Of a DNA stretch of 64,000 nucleotides, positions 52,303-60,097 are shown one piece after another. Source of the stretch: Emcibacteraceae bacterium. GTDB taxonomy: Bacteria > Pseudomonadota > Alphaproteobacteria > Sphingomonadales > Emcibacteraceae. The DNA lies in contig JAJFIR010000058.1 in NCBI GenBank assembly GCA_021774795.1, forward strand, positions 36,820 through 100,819, read 5' to 3'. The position numbers and the translations under genes are program-made. The notes under the pieces are model-generated. The model was not told the DNA's origin, ran no database searches, and saw only the letters and a list, made by a program, of their open reading frames with translations. The number at the start of each line of letters is the position of its first letter. Position 1 is the first letter of the stretch.

Positions 52303-53615
52303 TACACTGACCTTTCATCGCCATGTAAATGTCTGAATACTGGGAATCGTAAGCTATGATCACCCTTCTGGTTCTTTGTCATCTCAAAAAATTTAACAGT
52401 TACTACCTGACCTAACAATTCATCTTTTTGTCTCCAGAATTTGTATCGTTCATCTGTCTCCACTGGCCTAGACAAATCAACTTCAAGAGTGTCTTCATCT
52501 TTGTGCCACTTTTGAGTGAAGCCACTACCAACCTTAGAGCGAACTTGTTCACCTTCATATTCGCCCTCAACTATCAAGGCACCCAACATGCCTTTGACAT
52601 TGCCCTCACCTTCTTGGAAGTCTACGATCTTAAATTCGTGTTCGTGAAACTTTTTAACTTTGAGCATAGATTTAGAACGTTTGCCAATATATGGTGCTTG
52701 AGCATCTCTAAGTATCAAACCCTCCCAACCTTCCTTGACGCCTTTATCTAGCATCTCCTGAAGCTGTTCGGGTTCTTGCATACACAATTGTTCCAGTACT
52801 TCAATATATTCATTTTGTACTATCAAGTCCTTCATAGCCAAGAAACGAGAAAAGAATGGATCGTTTGATTTCTTCTCTAAGAAATTTTTATGAGTGATCA
52901 TGTCGAATACTTTAAATTTTGGATTTGCTATCTGATGATCTTTGCGTTTGATTTCCTTCATTACCGCAGAAAAGTCGTCTATTCCAGTCTCAGGATTCAT
53001 GATGCATATTTCGCCATCTAGCACTACTCGTTTAGCTTTTATAGCCTTGAGAACAGGTTGTACTAAATTCTTGAGAGTTTCAAATGCCTTACCCTGTCTT
53101 GAGATAAAAGTAACATCTTGACCATCTTTAAATATTAGACATCTACAACCATCCAATTTTCTTGAAGCATATGTATCTTTAAATGGGAGTACTTCTAGGT
53201 CTTCATATTTATCACAAAGCTGAACATCGAATGTTGGTATGTACTTAGGCCATACCTTATTGACCGTTGGAACTCCAATTCCAGCTCGTAGATTTTTGTC
53301 CAATATCTTTAAGAATGCATCCCAGTCAGATTGTCTTGCCCCATCCATCGCATCTTGAATAGCTGCTATTGCTGCATTTCCTGTTAATTCTCTTTTGCAG
53401 AGTCGATCTAACAACATTTGTAGTTTATGCCAATTGGTATATCGATCACCAACATTCACAACGACTAGCTTCGACGTCACATTGTACTGACGATAAGGGT
53501 CCATCGCATATAGGACGGGTTCTTTGTGACCTGTGTAGTTTCGAAGCATCTCTTCTTTAGCCTTTTTTGAAGATACACTATTCAAATCACTCAATAACGT
53601 TGCAAATGCTTCCAT
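52302..53615 (-). CDS. ATP-dependent DNA ligase
   Basis: 437 residues. Motif I is ASRKLDGCR, with Lys as the site of adenylation (about residue 152). Other motifs: RVVLDGEICIM (III), GWEGLILRDAQAPY (IV), SKSMLKVKKFHEHEFKIVDF (V) and an OB-fold C-terminus ending with SLRFPVFRHLHGDE. It seals nicks in replication and recombination, like T4/T7 ligases. AAGGAG precedes the ATG. Confidence 0.93.
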   Translation of the reverse strand: MEAFATLLSDLNSVSSKKAKEEMLRNYTGHKEPVLYAMDPYRQYNVTSKLVVVNVGDRYTNWHKLQMLLDRLCKRELTGNAAIAAIQDAMDGARQSDWDAFLKILDKNLRAGIGVPTVNKVWPKYIPTFDVQLCDKYEDLEVLPFKDTYASRKLDGCRCLIFKDGQDVTFISRQGKAFETLKNLVQPVLKAIKAKRVVLDGEICIMNPETGIDDFSAVMKEIKRKDHQIANPKFKVFDMITHKNFLEKKSNDPFFSRFLAMKDLIVQNEYIEVLEQLCMQEPEQLQEMLDKGVKEGWEGLILRDAQAPYIGKRSKSMLKVKKFHEHEFKIVDFQEGEGNVKGMLGALIVEGEYEGEQVRSKVGSGFTQKWHKDEDTLEVDLSRPVETDERYKFWRQKDELLGQVVTVKFFEMTKNQKGDHSLRFPVFRHLHGDERSV

Positions 53616-53677
53616 AATTCTTCTCCTTAGTTCAACCCGTTCGTAAATATACTCCTAGACGCGGCACGCGGCTGAGA

Positions 53678-54376
53678 TCATAGAATTTTTGTTTTAAAAT
53701 TGAAATTACTAGTGTCTAACTCCTTTTGAGTCATATATTTCCACCAGTACTTGTGATCCCAGTCAAATGTAAAACCTCTGGTAGATGCTTTGTCTTTGTC
53801 CATTTTAGTGACCAGTGCCTGTACTTTAAGATGCTCAATATTTGAGAGACCTCTAATACAGCTCGGATCGTATTGTTGGGCAATTGCTAACATTGCATTC
53901 ACATCTGGCAATGCTCTATGAGCATTCACTAATTTCACCTTGTGATATGCTGCTAAATTAGCGAGCTTCTTTGATTTGACATCTGACGGGTATGGTATAT
54001 CAGTGAGGCTATCAACCCACTTGAGCTTTGGCTTCATCATATTGGCTCTTTCGAGTCCAGCTTTAAGAAACTTCTTCTCAAAATTAGTTTGATGTGCCAT
54101 TATAGCTTCTGCCGATCTAGCCATTGCCAGAAACTGCTTCCAAACTGTTTTGTGATTGACACCATAGGCCTGGTACATGTCTTGAGATATTCCGTGTATC
54201 TTCGTCATTGCTGGTGACATTTTATGCATACCATCATCGTAGTGCACAAAACAATTCAGAATTGCAAGGGATTTCCCATTTGCAATATCATACAAATGGG
54301 CCCCTATTTCTATTACACGGACATGGTCAGACGGATGTAGACCCGTGGTCTCAAAATCAAGACCGACTACGATCAT
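53678..54376 (-). CDS. DnaQ-like 3'-5' exonuclease (DEDDh)
   Basis: 232 residues. ExoI motif GLDFETTG (5-12), ExoII-like MAHQTNFEKKFL, and ExoIII NAHRALPDVNAML with the His and Asp of the DEDDh set. It degrades single-stranded or mismatched DNA, probably in replication or repair, or in host DNA breakdown. The ATG overlaps the cold-shock gene stop (TAATG). Confidence 0.88.
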   Translation of the reverse strand: MIVVGLDFETTGLHPSDHVRVIEIGAHLYDIANGKSLAILNCFVHYDDGMHKMSPAMTKIHGISQDMYQAYGVNHKTVWKQFLAMARSAEAIMAHQTNFEKKFLKAGLERANMMKPKLKWVDSLTDIPYPSDVKSKKLANLAAYHKVKLVNAHRALPDVNAMLAIAQQYDPSCIRGLSNIEHLKVQALVTKMDKDKASTRGFTFDWDHKYWWKYMTQKELDTSNFNFKTKIL

Positions 54377-54588
54377 TACACTGTCTTTTGTTTGGCGTGA
54401 ACGCTATTAACCTTCGTAGCCATTGGACCTTTTTTGCCTTCGCCGACTTCAAACTCGACGGCTTCGCCTTCGATCAGTGTATCAGACGTCTCGACACTTG
54501 AATAATGTACGAAGTAGTCTTTCTGATCCTCTGCTGTGATGAATCCGAAACCCTTGTCTTTATTGAAAAATTTAACATTGCCTCTCAC
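54376..54588 (-). CDS. Cold-shock domain protein
   Basis: 70 residues, GTG start after GGAGG. RNP1 is KGFGFI (12-17), RNP2 is YFVHY (25-29), and the start is the typical RGNVKFFN. The family binds single-stranded RNA and DNA and melts RNA structure. It sits between an unknown gene and the exonuclease, both overlapping, so it is expressed in the same early unit. Confidence 0.9.
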   Translation of the reverse strand: MRGNVKFFNKDKGFGFITAEDQKDYFVHYSSVETSDTLIEGEAVEFEVGEGKKGPMATKVNSVHAKQKTV

Positions 54589-54844
54589 TCTTTACCTCCT
54601 CAAGGTAGTTTATGTCTTGTACTTTGCCAAAAAAGAGATCATCTGGATCACTTTTGTATTGAATTTCTACTATGAGGAAGCATGCTATCTTACCAGACTG
54701 CATTCTATCTCTAACCTCGTCACCAATTTTGAGTTTATACATTTGAGGATTGCCGAATGCAATTCCTTTGTACCACCCTCGAATGGTTCTCTTATCAAAG
54801 TCTGACCATTCAATTGAGTTGCCCCATGAAGTGTATTTCCACAT
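54572..54844 (-). CDS. Hypothetical phage protein, 90 aa
   Basis: From the ATG at 54844 it begins WKYTSWGNSIEWSDF; earlier in-frame starts up to 55006 overlap the lipoprotein gene and are less likely. It has YKLKIGDEVRDRMQSGKIAC, then a short charged C-terminus after SDPDDLFFGKVQDI. No family named. Confidence 0.5.
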   Translation of the reverse strand: MWKYTSWGNSIEWSDFDKRTIRGWYKGIAFGNPQMYKLKIGDEVRDRMQSGKIACFLIVEIQYKSDPDDLFFGKVQDINYLEEVKSERQC

Positions 54845-54872
54845 TTCCCACACTGTTCCAGTGGGTTCAATA

Positions 54873-55277
54873 TTAGTTTTCTTTTTTAGTATTAGGCTCA
54901 GTGCCCTTTTTACCCAACCCACAGGCTGTCTTCTCCCTGTCATTCTTTGCTTCACTACATTTAGTATATGCTGATCGATTGTAGCCAGTCTTGTAATAAA
55001 AAGCATCTACCTCTTTACAGTGGATGCCATCGCTCATGTACTTACAGAGTTTAATCCAATCTTCAGGTTCTTCATCAGACTTTGGATTTGCATTCTTGAT
55101 ACACTCCAAAACAAAGGCTGACATTTTATCAGCCTCCGCACATTCAAGGACGTAACCCATCTTCAATTCGGTTGCATCCTGTGTTTCGTCTTTGTCACAC
55201 CCTACGAGTGCGACACAAAATAAAATACCTGTGAGTTGTAGCCACCTGCCTGAAACAGTGCTCAAACAACGAAGCAC
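54873..55277 (-). CDS. Small lipoprotein with six or more cysteines
   Basis: Probable GTG start at 55277, giving 134 residues. The hydrophobic segment LQLTGILFCVALVGC ends in a lipobox (ALVGC), so the mature protein starts at that Cys. The mature part has several Cys pairs (CAEADKMSAFVLEC, CKYMSDGIHCKEV). The frame continues upstream through the tRNA genes, which is not taken as coding. Candidate envelope or exclusion protein. Confidence 0.55.
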   Translation of the reverse strand: MLRCLSTVSGRWLQLTGILFCVALVGCDKDETQDATELKMGYVLECAEADKMSAFVLECIKNANPKSDEEPEDWIKLCKYMSDGIHCKEVDAFYYKTGYNRSAYTKCSEAKNDREKTACGLGKKGTEPNTKKEN

Positions 55278-55402
55278 TTCTCTACCCGTTTCTGGGAGAG
55301 TCAGCATAATAGTGGATTTCATGCAGCTTTGAACGTTCATCTTTAGAGCTTTGGGTAGAAATAACTTTCCAACTTTAAGCTTTGCCAGTTGAGCGTTAAA
55401 AG

Positions 55403-55454
55403 TGCGGATTCGAACCGCAAGACTCGGTGAGGAGTCTATTCGCCTAGCATGGCG
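55403..55454 (-). pseudogene. tRNA-Ser-like remnant (3' half)
   Basis: On the minus strand, a perfect T arm (TGCGG, loop TTCGAAT, CCGCA) follows a 6-bp hairpin (AGACTC/GAGTCT) that looks like a type II variable arm. Before it a CGCC/GGCG hairpin with TGCTA in the loop would carry a GCT (Ser) anticodon. No acceptor or D arm can be built because the 5' half is occupied by the tRNA-Glu 3' end. It is probably a decayed tRNA. Confidence 0.35.
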
Positions 55455-55526
55455 GACAGGGCCAGGTTTGAACTGGCTACCTACTGAATGAGAATCAGTT
55501 GCTCTAACCAAATGAGCTACTTGTCC
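55450..55526 (-). tRNA. tRNA-Glu (anticodon CTC)
   Basis: 77 bases including an encoded CCA. Acceptor GGACAAG/CCTGTCC has one A-C mismatch. D stem GCTC/GAGC, anticodon stem ACTGA/TCAGT with loop TTCTCAT (anticodon CTC), T stem GCCAG/CTGGC with loop TTCAAAC. The CTC anticodon reads GAG. The mismatch in the acceptor stem leaves a little doubt about activity. Confidence 0.85.
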
Positions 55527-55574
55527 AATGTTATTGTTTGATTTCTTCACTTCACAACTCAAGGTAAACCTCAA

Positions 55575-56141
55575 TTAATTTAAAGTAATCGTTGTTGTTG
55601 CATTCTTGAGGCTAAGCAATCCATCTAGCTTCTCAAGAGTGTCTTCAACATCCTCTGCATCTTTCAAATAGTCAGTATACGGAAGAACAGCTTTAACCTT
55701 TGCCAATTGCTGTTCATCGTTGGTGTCTTTAAAGACTGCCGGGCGTTGCGCATTCTGGTCAATAGCTCGTTTTGTCTGTGAATAAATGCCTTGACTAAAT
55801 TCTTTATGCTTTTCAGCAACTTCACGGCGCCACGTCAACCAATCAAAGATAGTTCGAGTAGTCTTACCAATAGTGATCTTAGTCTCCATGTTGGCCTTTG
55901 CTATGCCAGTACGAATATTCAAAAGCCTCTTTTCAAGGTCATTGATTGATTGAACTTCGGCGGCAATTGCCTTTTCGATGCCACCGTCTTTTTGGTATGG
56001 ATCATCCTGGTGTTCATATACCGTAAGAGTGCCATTGACTGTTGTACGCTTCTTGACAATTTTCTTTTGTACTAAAGACACTTCTGCAAGTGCTTCAGTA
56101 ATTGTCAATTGAGGCGTTTGTTCTTGTGCTTGTGTTTCCAT
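55575..56141 (-). CDS. Hypothetical coiled-coil protein, 188 aa
   Basis: Mostly charged helix: ITEALAEVSLVQKKIVKKRT, KRLLNIRTGIAKANMETKIT, TRTIFDWLTWRREVAEKHKE. It resembles the long-helix proteins of the DIP1984/septicolysin type only loosely. It is preceded by a 71-base AT-rich gap without a confident promoter. Function unknown. Confidence 0.55.
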   Translation of the reverse strand: METQAQEQTPQLTITEALAEVSLVQKKIVKKRTTVNGTLTVYEHQDDPYQKDGGIEKAIAAEVQSINDLEKRLLNIRTGIAKANMETKITIGKTTRTIFDWLTWRREVAEKHKEFSQGIYSQTKRAIDQNAQRPAVFKDTNDEQQLAKVKAVLPYTDYLKDAEDVEDTLEKLDGLLSLKNATTTITLN

Positions 56142-56212
56142 TTCTCGAACTCCTTAACTTTGATTGTTGACTGTTATCTGCATATATACTTTTGTTCTGG
56201 ACTTTGTTATCG

Positions 56213-56914
56213 TTATATTGTCCAACCTTTAGCCTCGAGTGTTTCTAGTGCAGCTGGACACACATTAGCAGCTACAACTAATTGATACATCTGCTCAGCC
56301 ACATATCTTATTTCTGCCTGAGCATGAGTAGACTTACGCAACTTCATATAGTTCGCAAATGAACGTAGGTTGAATATTGAAGTCCTCTCAACCATGAACG
56401 ACGTGCCCAGCATGCCACGCAAAACCTCACGACATCGTTTGTATTGAAAATTTGATAGAGTACCCTTATTCTTCCAAGCATCGTTCAAATGATGAAGCGA
56501 ATATTGATAATGATTCCAAGAATTTTCAAGGATTTCATAATAACCTTCAGAGATATGCTCTCCTTCTACTCCTATATGTTGTAGCATACCTTGAATATCA
56601 CTAGGTAATGAATAAAAGTCGCTGGGCATTGTTCGATATCGACCGGACAATCCATTGTGTGAAGCTATCCTATGCGTCATATGTTGTCGATCTGTAAAAA
56701 TTGGAAATCGATACCAGAATCTAAAAACGACAGACTCTATTGGTACTGAGTGACCATCTTGTATCAGTCTACGTACAATGCTGTCTACCTTTTCTGGGTC
56801 GTCATACTTATCTTCACGTTTGTCTTTATCGTACGTCGAAGTCCATGCAGCATTTGCAATAGCCTCGTCGCTGCCCATAGTGTCTTGTAATTCGACTTTA
56901 ATTTGTTTGATCAT
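56213..56914 (-). CDS. thyX: Flavin-dependent thymidylate synthase (ThyX)
   Basis: 233 residues, usual length. The ThyX motif is at about 81-94, reading THRIASHNGLSGRYR; the first Arg of the canonical RHRxxSxNxxSxRY is Thr. Downstream helices include YKRCREVLRGMLGTSFMVER and the RSFANYMKLRKSTHAQAEIR substrate-binding segment. It converts dUMP to dTMP using NADPH and methylenetetrahydrofolate, supplying the phage with thymidine. AAGG precedes the ATG. Confidence 0.9.
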   Translation of the reverse strand: MIKQIKVELQDTMGSDEAIANAAWTSTYDKDKREDKYDDPEKVDSIVRRLIQDGHSVPIESVVFRFWYRFPIFTDRQHMTHRIASHNGLSGRYRTMPSDFYSLPSDIQGMLQHIGVEGEHISEGYYEILENSWNHYQYSLHHLNDAWKNKGTLSNFQYKRCREVLRGMLGTSFMVERTSIFNLRSFANYMKLRKSTHAQAEIRYVAEQMYQLVVAANVCPAALETLEAKGWTI

Positions 56915-57212
56915 CTACTACCTTCTTCTTTGGAGTCAATTGAAGCTTTAATCTCTTTACTTCATCTTCCGCGTCTTTGAGTTTTTGCTTCAACTCTACA
57001 TCGTTTGGATACTTAGCAACCTGCTTCTTGAGAAACCAATACTCAGCCCTGGCATCCCTGTACGTTTGATTGATCTCATTAGAGAGAACCCTCTGTTGTA
57101 ATTGCTGCATGTCGGTTGCATGTGCATACCTGTTGTCTACTATCATGTATGCAGTCGTTGCAGTTGCAACAAGGCTGAATATTGCTGTTAGCATTGCTAC
57201 ACTTTTGTTCAT
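56898..57212 (-). CDS. Single-TM coiled-coil protein, 104 aa
   Basis: N-terminal TM segment (MLTAIFSLVATATTAYMIVD) followed by a long charged coiled coil (LKQKLKDAEDEVKRLKLQLT) and a lysine-rich end. Inner-membrane anchored with an external coiled coil, a spanin-like layout. It overlaps ThyX by 17 bases. No family proven. Confidence 0.5.
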   Translation of the reverse strand: MNKSVAMLTAIFSLVATATTAYMIVDNRYAHATDMQQLQQRVLSNEINQTYRDARAEYWFLKKQVAKYPNDVELKQKLKDAEDEVKRLKLQLTPKKKVVDDQTN

Positions 57213-57316
57213 TTATTACCTGCCTTCTTAAGCTTTGCTTCTAATGCTACAATCTCAGTGTTGAGAAGTGTTCGTTGTTGATACCGAGTTGATATCTCAG
57301 TGTTGATGCTATTCAA
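57209..57316 (-). CDS. Small coiled-coil peptide, 35 aa
   Basis: A TTG start (57316) opens a 35-residue helical frame (NTEIVALEAKLKKAGNK at the end). Its TGA overlaps the ATG of the downstream coiled-coil membrane gene (ATGA), and its start overlaps the previous stop. A possible partner of that membrane protein; low confidence. Confidence 0.35.
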   Translation of the reverse strand: MNSINTEISTRYQQRTLLNTEIVALEAKLKKAGNK

Positions 57317-57578
57317 CTGCCTTTTCTTCTGGCTGAGAGTTTCTTTTAATTTCTGGAGTTGATTCTGGTTCATCGTCATTGTAGTGCTCCCGTAATTCTG
57401 CTCTATTTAATGCTATCACCGACAGAGTAGTGTCGCCTTCTTCAACCTGTGCAGAAATGAAAGAAGCACAATCGGCTAGATTGTGTAGCTTGAATGGGCC
57501 ATCTCCATGTTCTACTAATTTGTCGGTAAGCAACTTAATTGCGTCTGACACCATCATTGGTCTTTTAGATATTTTCAT
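57309..57578 (-). CDS. Hypothetical protein, 89 aa
   Basis: Contains SDAIKLLTDKLVEHGDG and an acidic disordered C-terminus. Start overlaps the upstream stop (ATGA). No family. Confidence 0.55.
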   Translation of the reverse strand: MKISKRPMMVSDAIKLLTDKLVEHGDGPFKLHNLADCASFISAQVEEGDTTLSVIALNRAELREHYNDDEPESTPEIKRNSQPEEKAVE

Positions 57579-57907
57579 CTAGCCCACTTTGTAAATTTTT
57601 CTTTTTTAAGACTATACACCATTTGCACTTTTGGTGTAGCCCTGAAGTAAAAGCATTCTAAACCCAATGCTCTGACTATATCAATAATCATCTCTAATTG
57701 ATGTCTATCCGCAGTTCTTGTACCACCGTGGTCATGGACGAGTCTAGGTACGTCGGGTTCGTACATACATAAATATATGTAATGGAGTGCACTCCTTAGA
57801 GTGTAACCTTTCATACGATTGTCATATCTACCATGTGGGTCTAACTTTTTATGAGTCTCAATGATCTTCTTTCGAGTCTCTAAATAATTCTCAATGCCAA
57901 TTGTCAC
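57575..57907 (-). CDS. Hypothetical protein, 110 aa
   Basis: Helical, with ENYLETRKKIIETHKKLDPH and DRHQLEMIIDIVRALGLECF. GTG start in a GTGA overlap with the preceding gene. No recognisable domain. Confidence 0.55.
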   Translation of the reverse strand: MTIGIENYLETRKKIIETHKKLDPHGRYDNRMKGYTLRSALHYIYLCMYEPDVPRLVHDHGGTRTADRHQLEMIIDIVRALGLECFYFRATPKVQMVYSLKKEKFTKWAR

Positions 57908-58161
57908 AGAGTTTTACCTTTCAAAAGCTCACCAGCATACCAGAGCATAGACGCGGCATTAAATGGGTCAAGTTTGCCAGCAAGACAGTTCTCTTCAGCA
58001 GCTTTGAACGCTTTTTCTAACTCAATTTTGCGTTTGTCGTCTGGTTGTGGGAGATCACCATGTTGATTTCTGAACAGCTCAACCTGAGCCCAATCAATCT
58101 TACCACGATGTTCAATCTCTGGTGTGATAGTAATGACACCCTTTTTACCTGTTTCACTCAT
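57904..58161 (-). CDS. Hypothetical protein, 85 aa
   Basis: Begins with a short basic segment and has a helical acidic centre (KRKIELEKAFKAAEENCLAG). ATGA coupling with the upstream gene. Unknown. Confidence 0.5.
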   Translation of the reverse strand: MSETGKKGVITITPEIEHRGKIDWAQVELFRNQHGDLPQPDDKRKIELEKAFKAAEENCLAGKLDPFNAASMLWYAGELLKGKTL

Positions 58162-58493
58162 GTAGTGACCGTACCTTTCGCTAATATCATCACCATATCT
58201 TTTGGATAGATGGGTTCAATTCCGTTTGATAATTTCAATTCGATTCTATAGCCCATGAATTCATCTGGATATCGAATCATCACTCGTTTATCGTAGAATG
58301 GATTCTTGTCAATGAACTCGCATAAGAGAAAATACTCACTTGGACCAAATAAAAAGCCAAGTGGTTCGAAACTTTGACCATACAAGTCTTTCAACTTGCC
58401 GACCTGTTCATGAACCATTCTTGGCACGTCTTTTGGTATTTGCTTGATTGTTTTACTGACTACTTGAAAGTCTTTGTCTACAATTTGCACCAT
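58158..58493 (-). CDS. Hypothetical protein, 111 aa
   Basis: Mixed alpha/beta, with VPRMVHEQVGKLKDLYGQSF and DMVMILAKGTVTT at the end. It follows the PagL-like gene directly (1-base gap) and is coupled to the next. No family. Confidence 0.5.
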   Translation of the reverse strand: MVQIVDKDFQVVSKTIKQIPKDVPRMVHEQVGKLKDLYGQSFEPLGFLFGPSEYFLLCEFIDKNPFYDKRVMIRYPDEFMGYRIELKLSNGIEPIYPKDMVMILAKGTVTT

Positions 58494-58494
58494 A

Positions 58495-58992
58495 TTAGAT
58501 AGGTATACCGACTTGAATTAGAAGAAAATCCATACCCTTATTTGGGCTCTGGATGCCAGCATTAGATACATGCTTCCAATTCATACCGATGGTAGTGCCC
58601 TTGACAGGGTCTCGCCAACCTATGCCCATGTGCATACTAAATTGTAAATGTCCAGTCAATTTAGAATTGCTCTTAGTTAAGAAACCAGGGCCAAAGTAGT
58701 GGTCTACGTACATCCAATCAAACGGGTGCAGCACTGAGCCAAACTGTAGAAACACATAGCCAGACGTGATGTCACCATCGGTTAGAATACCACCATGTAC
58801 ATCCCATCCCAATACTTTGTTCAGTTTATTGTAGTAGCCAACATTGAGACTCTTTTCTGACCCATTAAATACTTCACCGTCTGAGACATCTCCGATGCCA
58901 AGACCGTATTGTACTTTAATGAGTGGACCTTCTTCTGCAAACGTGGGTAGAGCTAACATGAGCCCTAATACTAATAATAGATATTTCACCAT
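58495..58992 (-). CDS. PagL-like lipid A 3-O-deacylase (outer-membrane barrel)
   Basis: About 165 residues from the ATG at 58992 (GGAGG close upstream; a GTG 3 bases later is also possible). A Sec signal peptide ends PTFA, and the mature part is a short-strand barrel. The C-terminus carries the PagL catalytic segment: WKHVSNAGIQSPNKGMDFLL, with His and Ser two residues apart, then Asp where PagL has Glu. PagL removes the 3-O acyl chain from lipid A. Here it would remodel the host outer membrane. Confidence 0.7.
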   Translation of the reverse strand: MVKYLLLVLGLMLALPTFAEEGPLIKVQYGLGIGDVSDGEVFNGSEKSLNVGYYNKLNKVLGWDVHGGILTDGDITSGYVFLQFGSVLHPFDWMYVDHYFGPGFLTKSNSKLTGHLQFSMHMGIGWRDPVKGTTIGMNWKHVSNAGIQSPNKGMDFLLIQVGIPI

Positions 58993-59132
58993 TTCCTCCA
59001 AACGCTATAGCAACCAGTCTTACTAATTCTACCGATCGCAAATTTATTTTTAGTATCTGGGAATGCTTCCTTATTTGGCACAAGGAATATCAATCTCCAG
59101 ACTTTGAACTTAACGGACCATTCCCAGGGCAT
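58986..59132 (-). CDS. Small basic protein, 48 aa
   Basis: Its ATG overlaps the histone stop (TAATG), with AGGG 5 bases upstream, and its TGA overlaps the PagL-like start. The product is basic and aromatic (PWEWSVKFKVWRLIFLVP). No known family. Translational coupling is the main support. Confidence 0.5.
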   Translation of the reverse strand: MPWEWSVKFKVWRLIFLVPNKEAFPDTKNKFAIGRISKTGCYSVWRKW

Positions 59133-59141
59133 TAATGCCCT
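59126..59141. promoter_or_regulatory. 16-bp palindrome across the histone stop codon
   Basis: AGGGCATTAATGCCCT is a perfect inverted repeat (6-bp stem, TTAA loop) spanning the histone stop and the next start codon. It would fold in mRNA and could affect translation re-initiation at the small gene. Confidence 0.45.
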
Positions 59142-59329
59142 ACTACTTCTGCAATGTCACGATCCATCACAGTCTTGCGGCCATCTGCTTTAGCATTTTC
59201 AGTTGCCTTACTACAAATAGTTGTCACAATCTCAGACAATTTAGTAATTGCATCTGCTGATGTGTTCATACCAGCGTCAGCTTTAATCTTCTTCTTAATC
59301 TTGCTCGTCACTACTAATACTTCACTCAT
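59132..59329 (-). CDS. Histone-fold protein (bacterial histone-like)
   Basis: 65 residues from the ATG at 59329 (GGAG 6 bases upstream; a longer reading from 59638 is a shadow frame). The layout is that of a single histone fold: short helix (SKIKKKIKADAG), long helix (TSADAITKLSEIVTTICSKA), then loop and end GRKTVMDRDIAEV, the RKT-x2-xRD signature that closes the fold. I associate this type with Bdellovibrio, Leptospira and related bacteria. It is expected to dimerise and bind or bend DNA. It lies with the YkgJ-like and PagL-like genes in the early region. Confidence 0.8.
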   Translation of the reverse strand: MSEVLVVTSKIKKKIKADAGMNTSADAITKLSEIVTTICSKATENAKADGRKTVMDRDIAEVVGH

Positions 59330-59726
59330 TGTCTTCTCCTTTTGTTGTTGGGTTTGTACATCCTCTAAACTTGCATTGCTTACCATCTGGGTAGCTACTA
59401 CACATTCTAGGACGTTGATCGTAGATTGTACACAACTTTTCTTTCGAGTCAAAGTGTTTGCAAGAATAGACAGGCCACAGCTTAGTCTTCCCATCTGGTT
59501 CGTACCATTCTGGAAGCTTACCAGAGGCAGAGTGGCTTGTACTCCAACCGAGAAACTTAAGCATTGGAAATAGAAGATGGATGTCCTTAGGCACGCTCTT
59601 CTTGTTTCTACTCCTATCGTAGAAGTGCTCTCTACCACTATACCAAGCGTTGTACGCCTTCTTCATATCGTCTGGACTGTATGGGATTGTTATTCGTCTG
59701 CAACAGTGACCAGTGCACCTGCTCAT
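59322..59726 (-). CDS. YkgJ-family cysteine-cluster protein
   Basis: 134 residues with the YkgJ pattern: CTGHCC near the N-terminus, then YSCKHFDSKEKLCTIYDQRP, CSSYPDGKQC and CRG-type spacing, for an iron-sulfur or zinc site. Family function is poorly known. The last bases overlap the histone start region. Confidence 0.75.
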   Translation of the reverse strand: MSRCTGHCCRRITIPYSPDDMKKAYNAWYSGREHFYDRSRNKKSVPKDIHLLFPMLKFLGWSTSHSASGKLPEWYEPDGKTKLWPVYSCKHFDSKEKLCTIYDQRPRMCSSYPDGKQCKFRGCTNPTTKGEDNE

Positions 59727-60097
59727 GGCCTCACCAAGAATATTTTCACTTTTGTTCTACTCTCGAACAAAGCCCAGTCTTCGGTTTCGACTCTATCTGG
59801 GTCATATTTACTAGGCTTTGTCTCTGGAACTTCTTCTACTATAGACATTTTGTCTGAGTGTATGTCCTCACCTAGAACCGAGTGAACATTTCTGATCTCT
59901 ATATTCTTTATCTCTTTGAACCTGTTGTCTGCTTTAAGATGGTGCACCATTTCTTTAGACACGTGCCAAGTTCTACTGACTTCAACTATATGCTGATCCC
60001 AAAATGCATCAAGGGCTTCGCATCTATCATCTCGATCTGTAATGAGTGCTATCTCCAATAATTTAACTTTGAGCTTAGCCATGTCTATGTCAAGCAT
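59723..60097 (-). CDS. Hypothetical protein, 124 aa
   Basis: Helical N-terminus (LKVKLLEIALITDRDDRCEA) with an HTH-like stretch (VSRTWHVSKEMVHHLKADNR), then an acidic C-terminal half. Directly follows the Fis-like gene. It may be a regulator, but the motif is weak. Confidence 0.5.
   Translation of the reverse strand: MLDIDMAKLKVKLLEIALITDRDDRCEALDAFWDQHIVEVSRTWHVSKEMVHHLKADNRFKEIKNIEIRNVHSVLGEDIHSDKMSIVEEVPETKPSKYDPDRVETEDWALFESRTKVKIFLVRP

Noticed and set aside
55280..55574. Upstream extension of the lipoprotein frame through the tRNA genes
   Set aside because: The region encodes tRNA structure, and the lipoprotein signal sequence starts only near 55277.
59330..59638. N-terminal extension of the histone-fold frame
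   Set aside because: It overlaps the YkgJ-like gene in another frame, and the ATG at 59329 has a clear ribosome-binding site.
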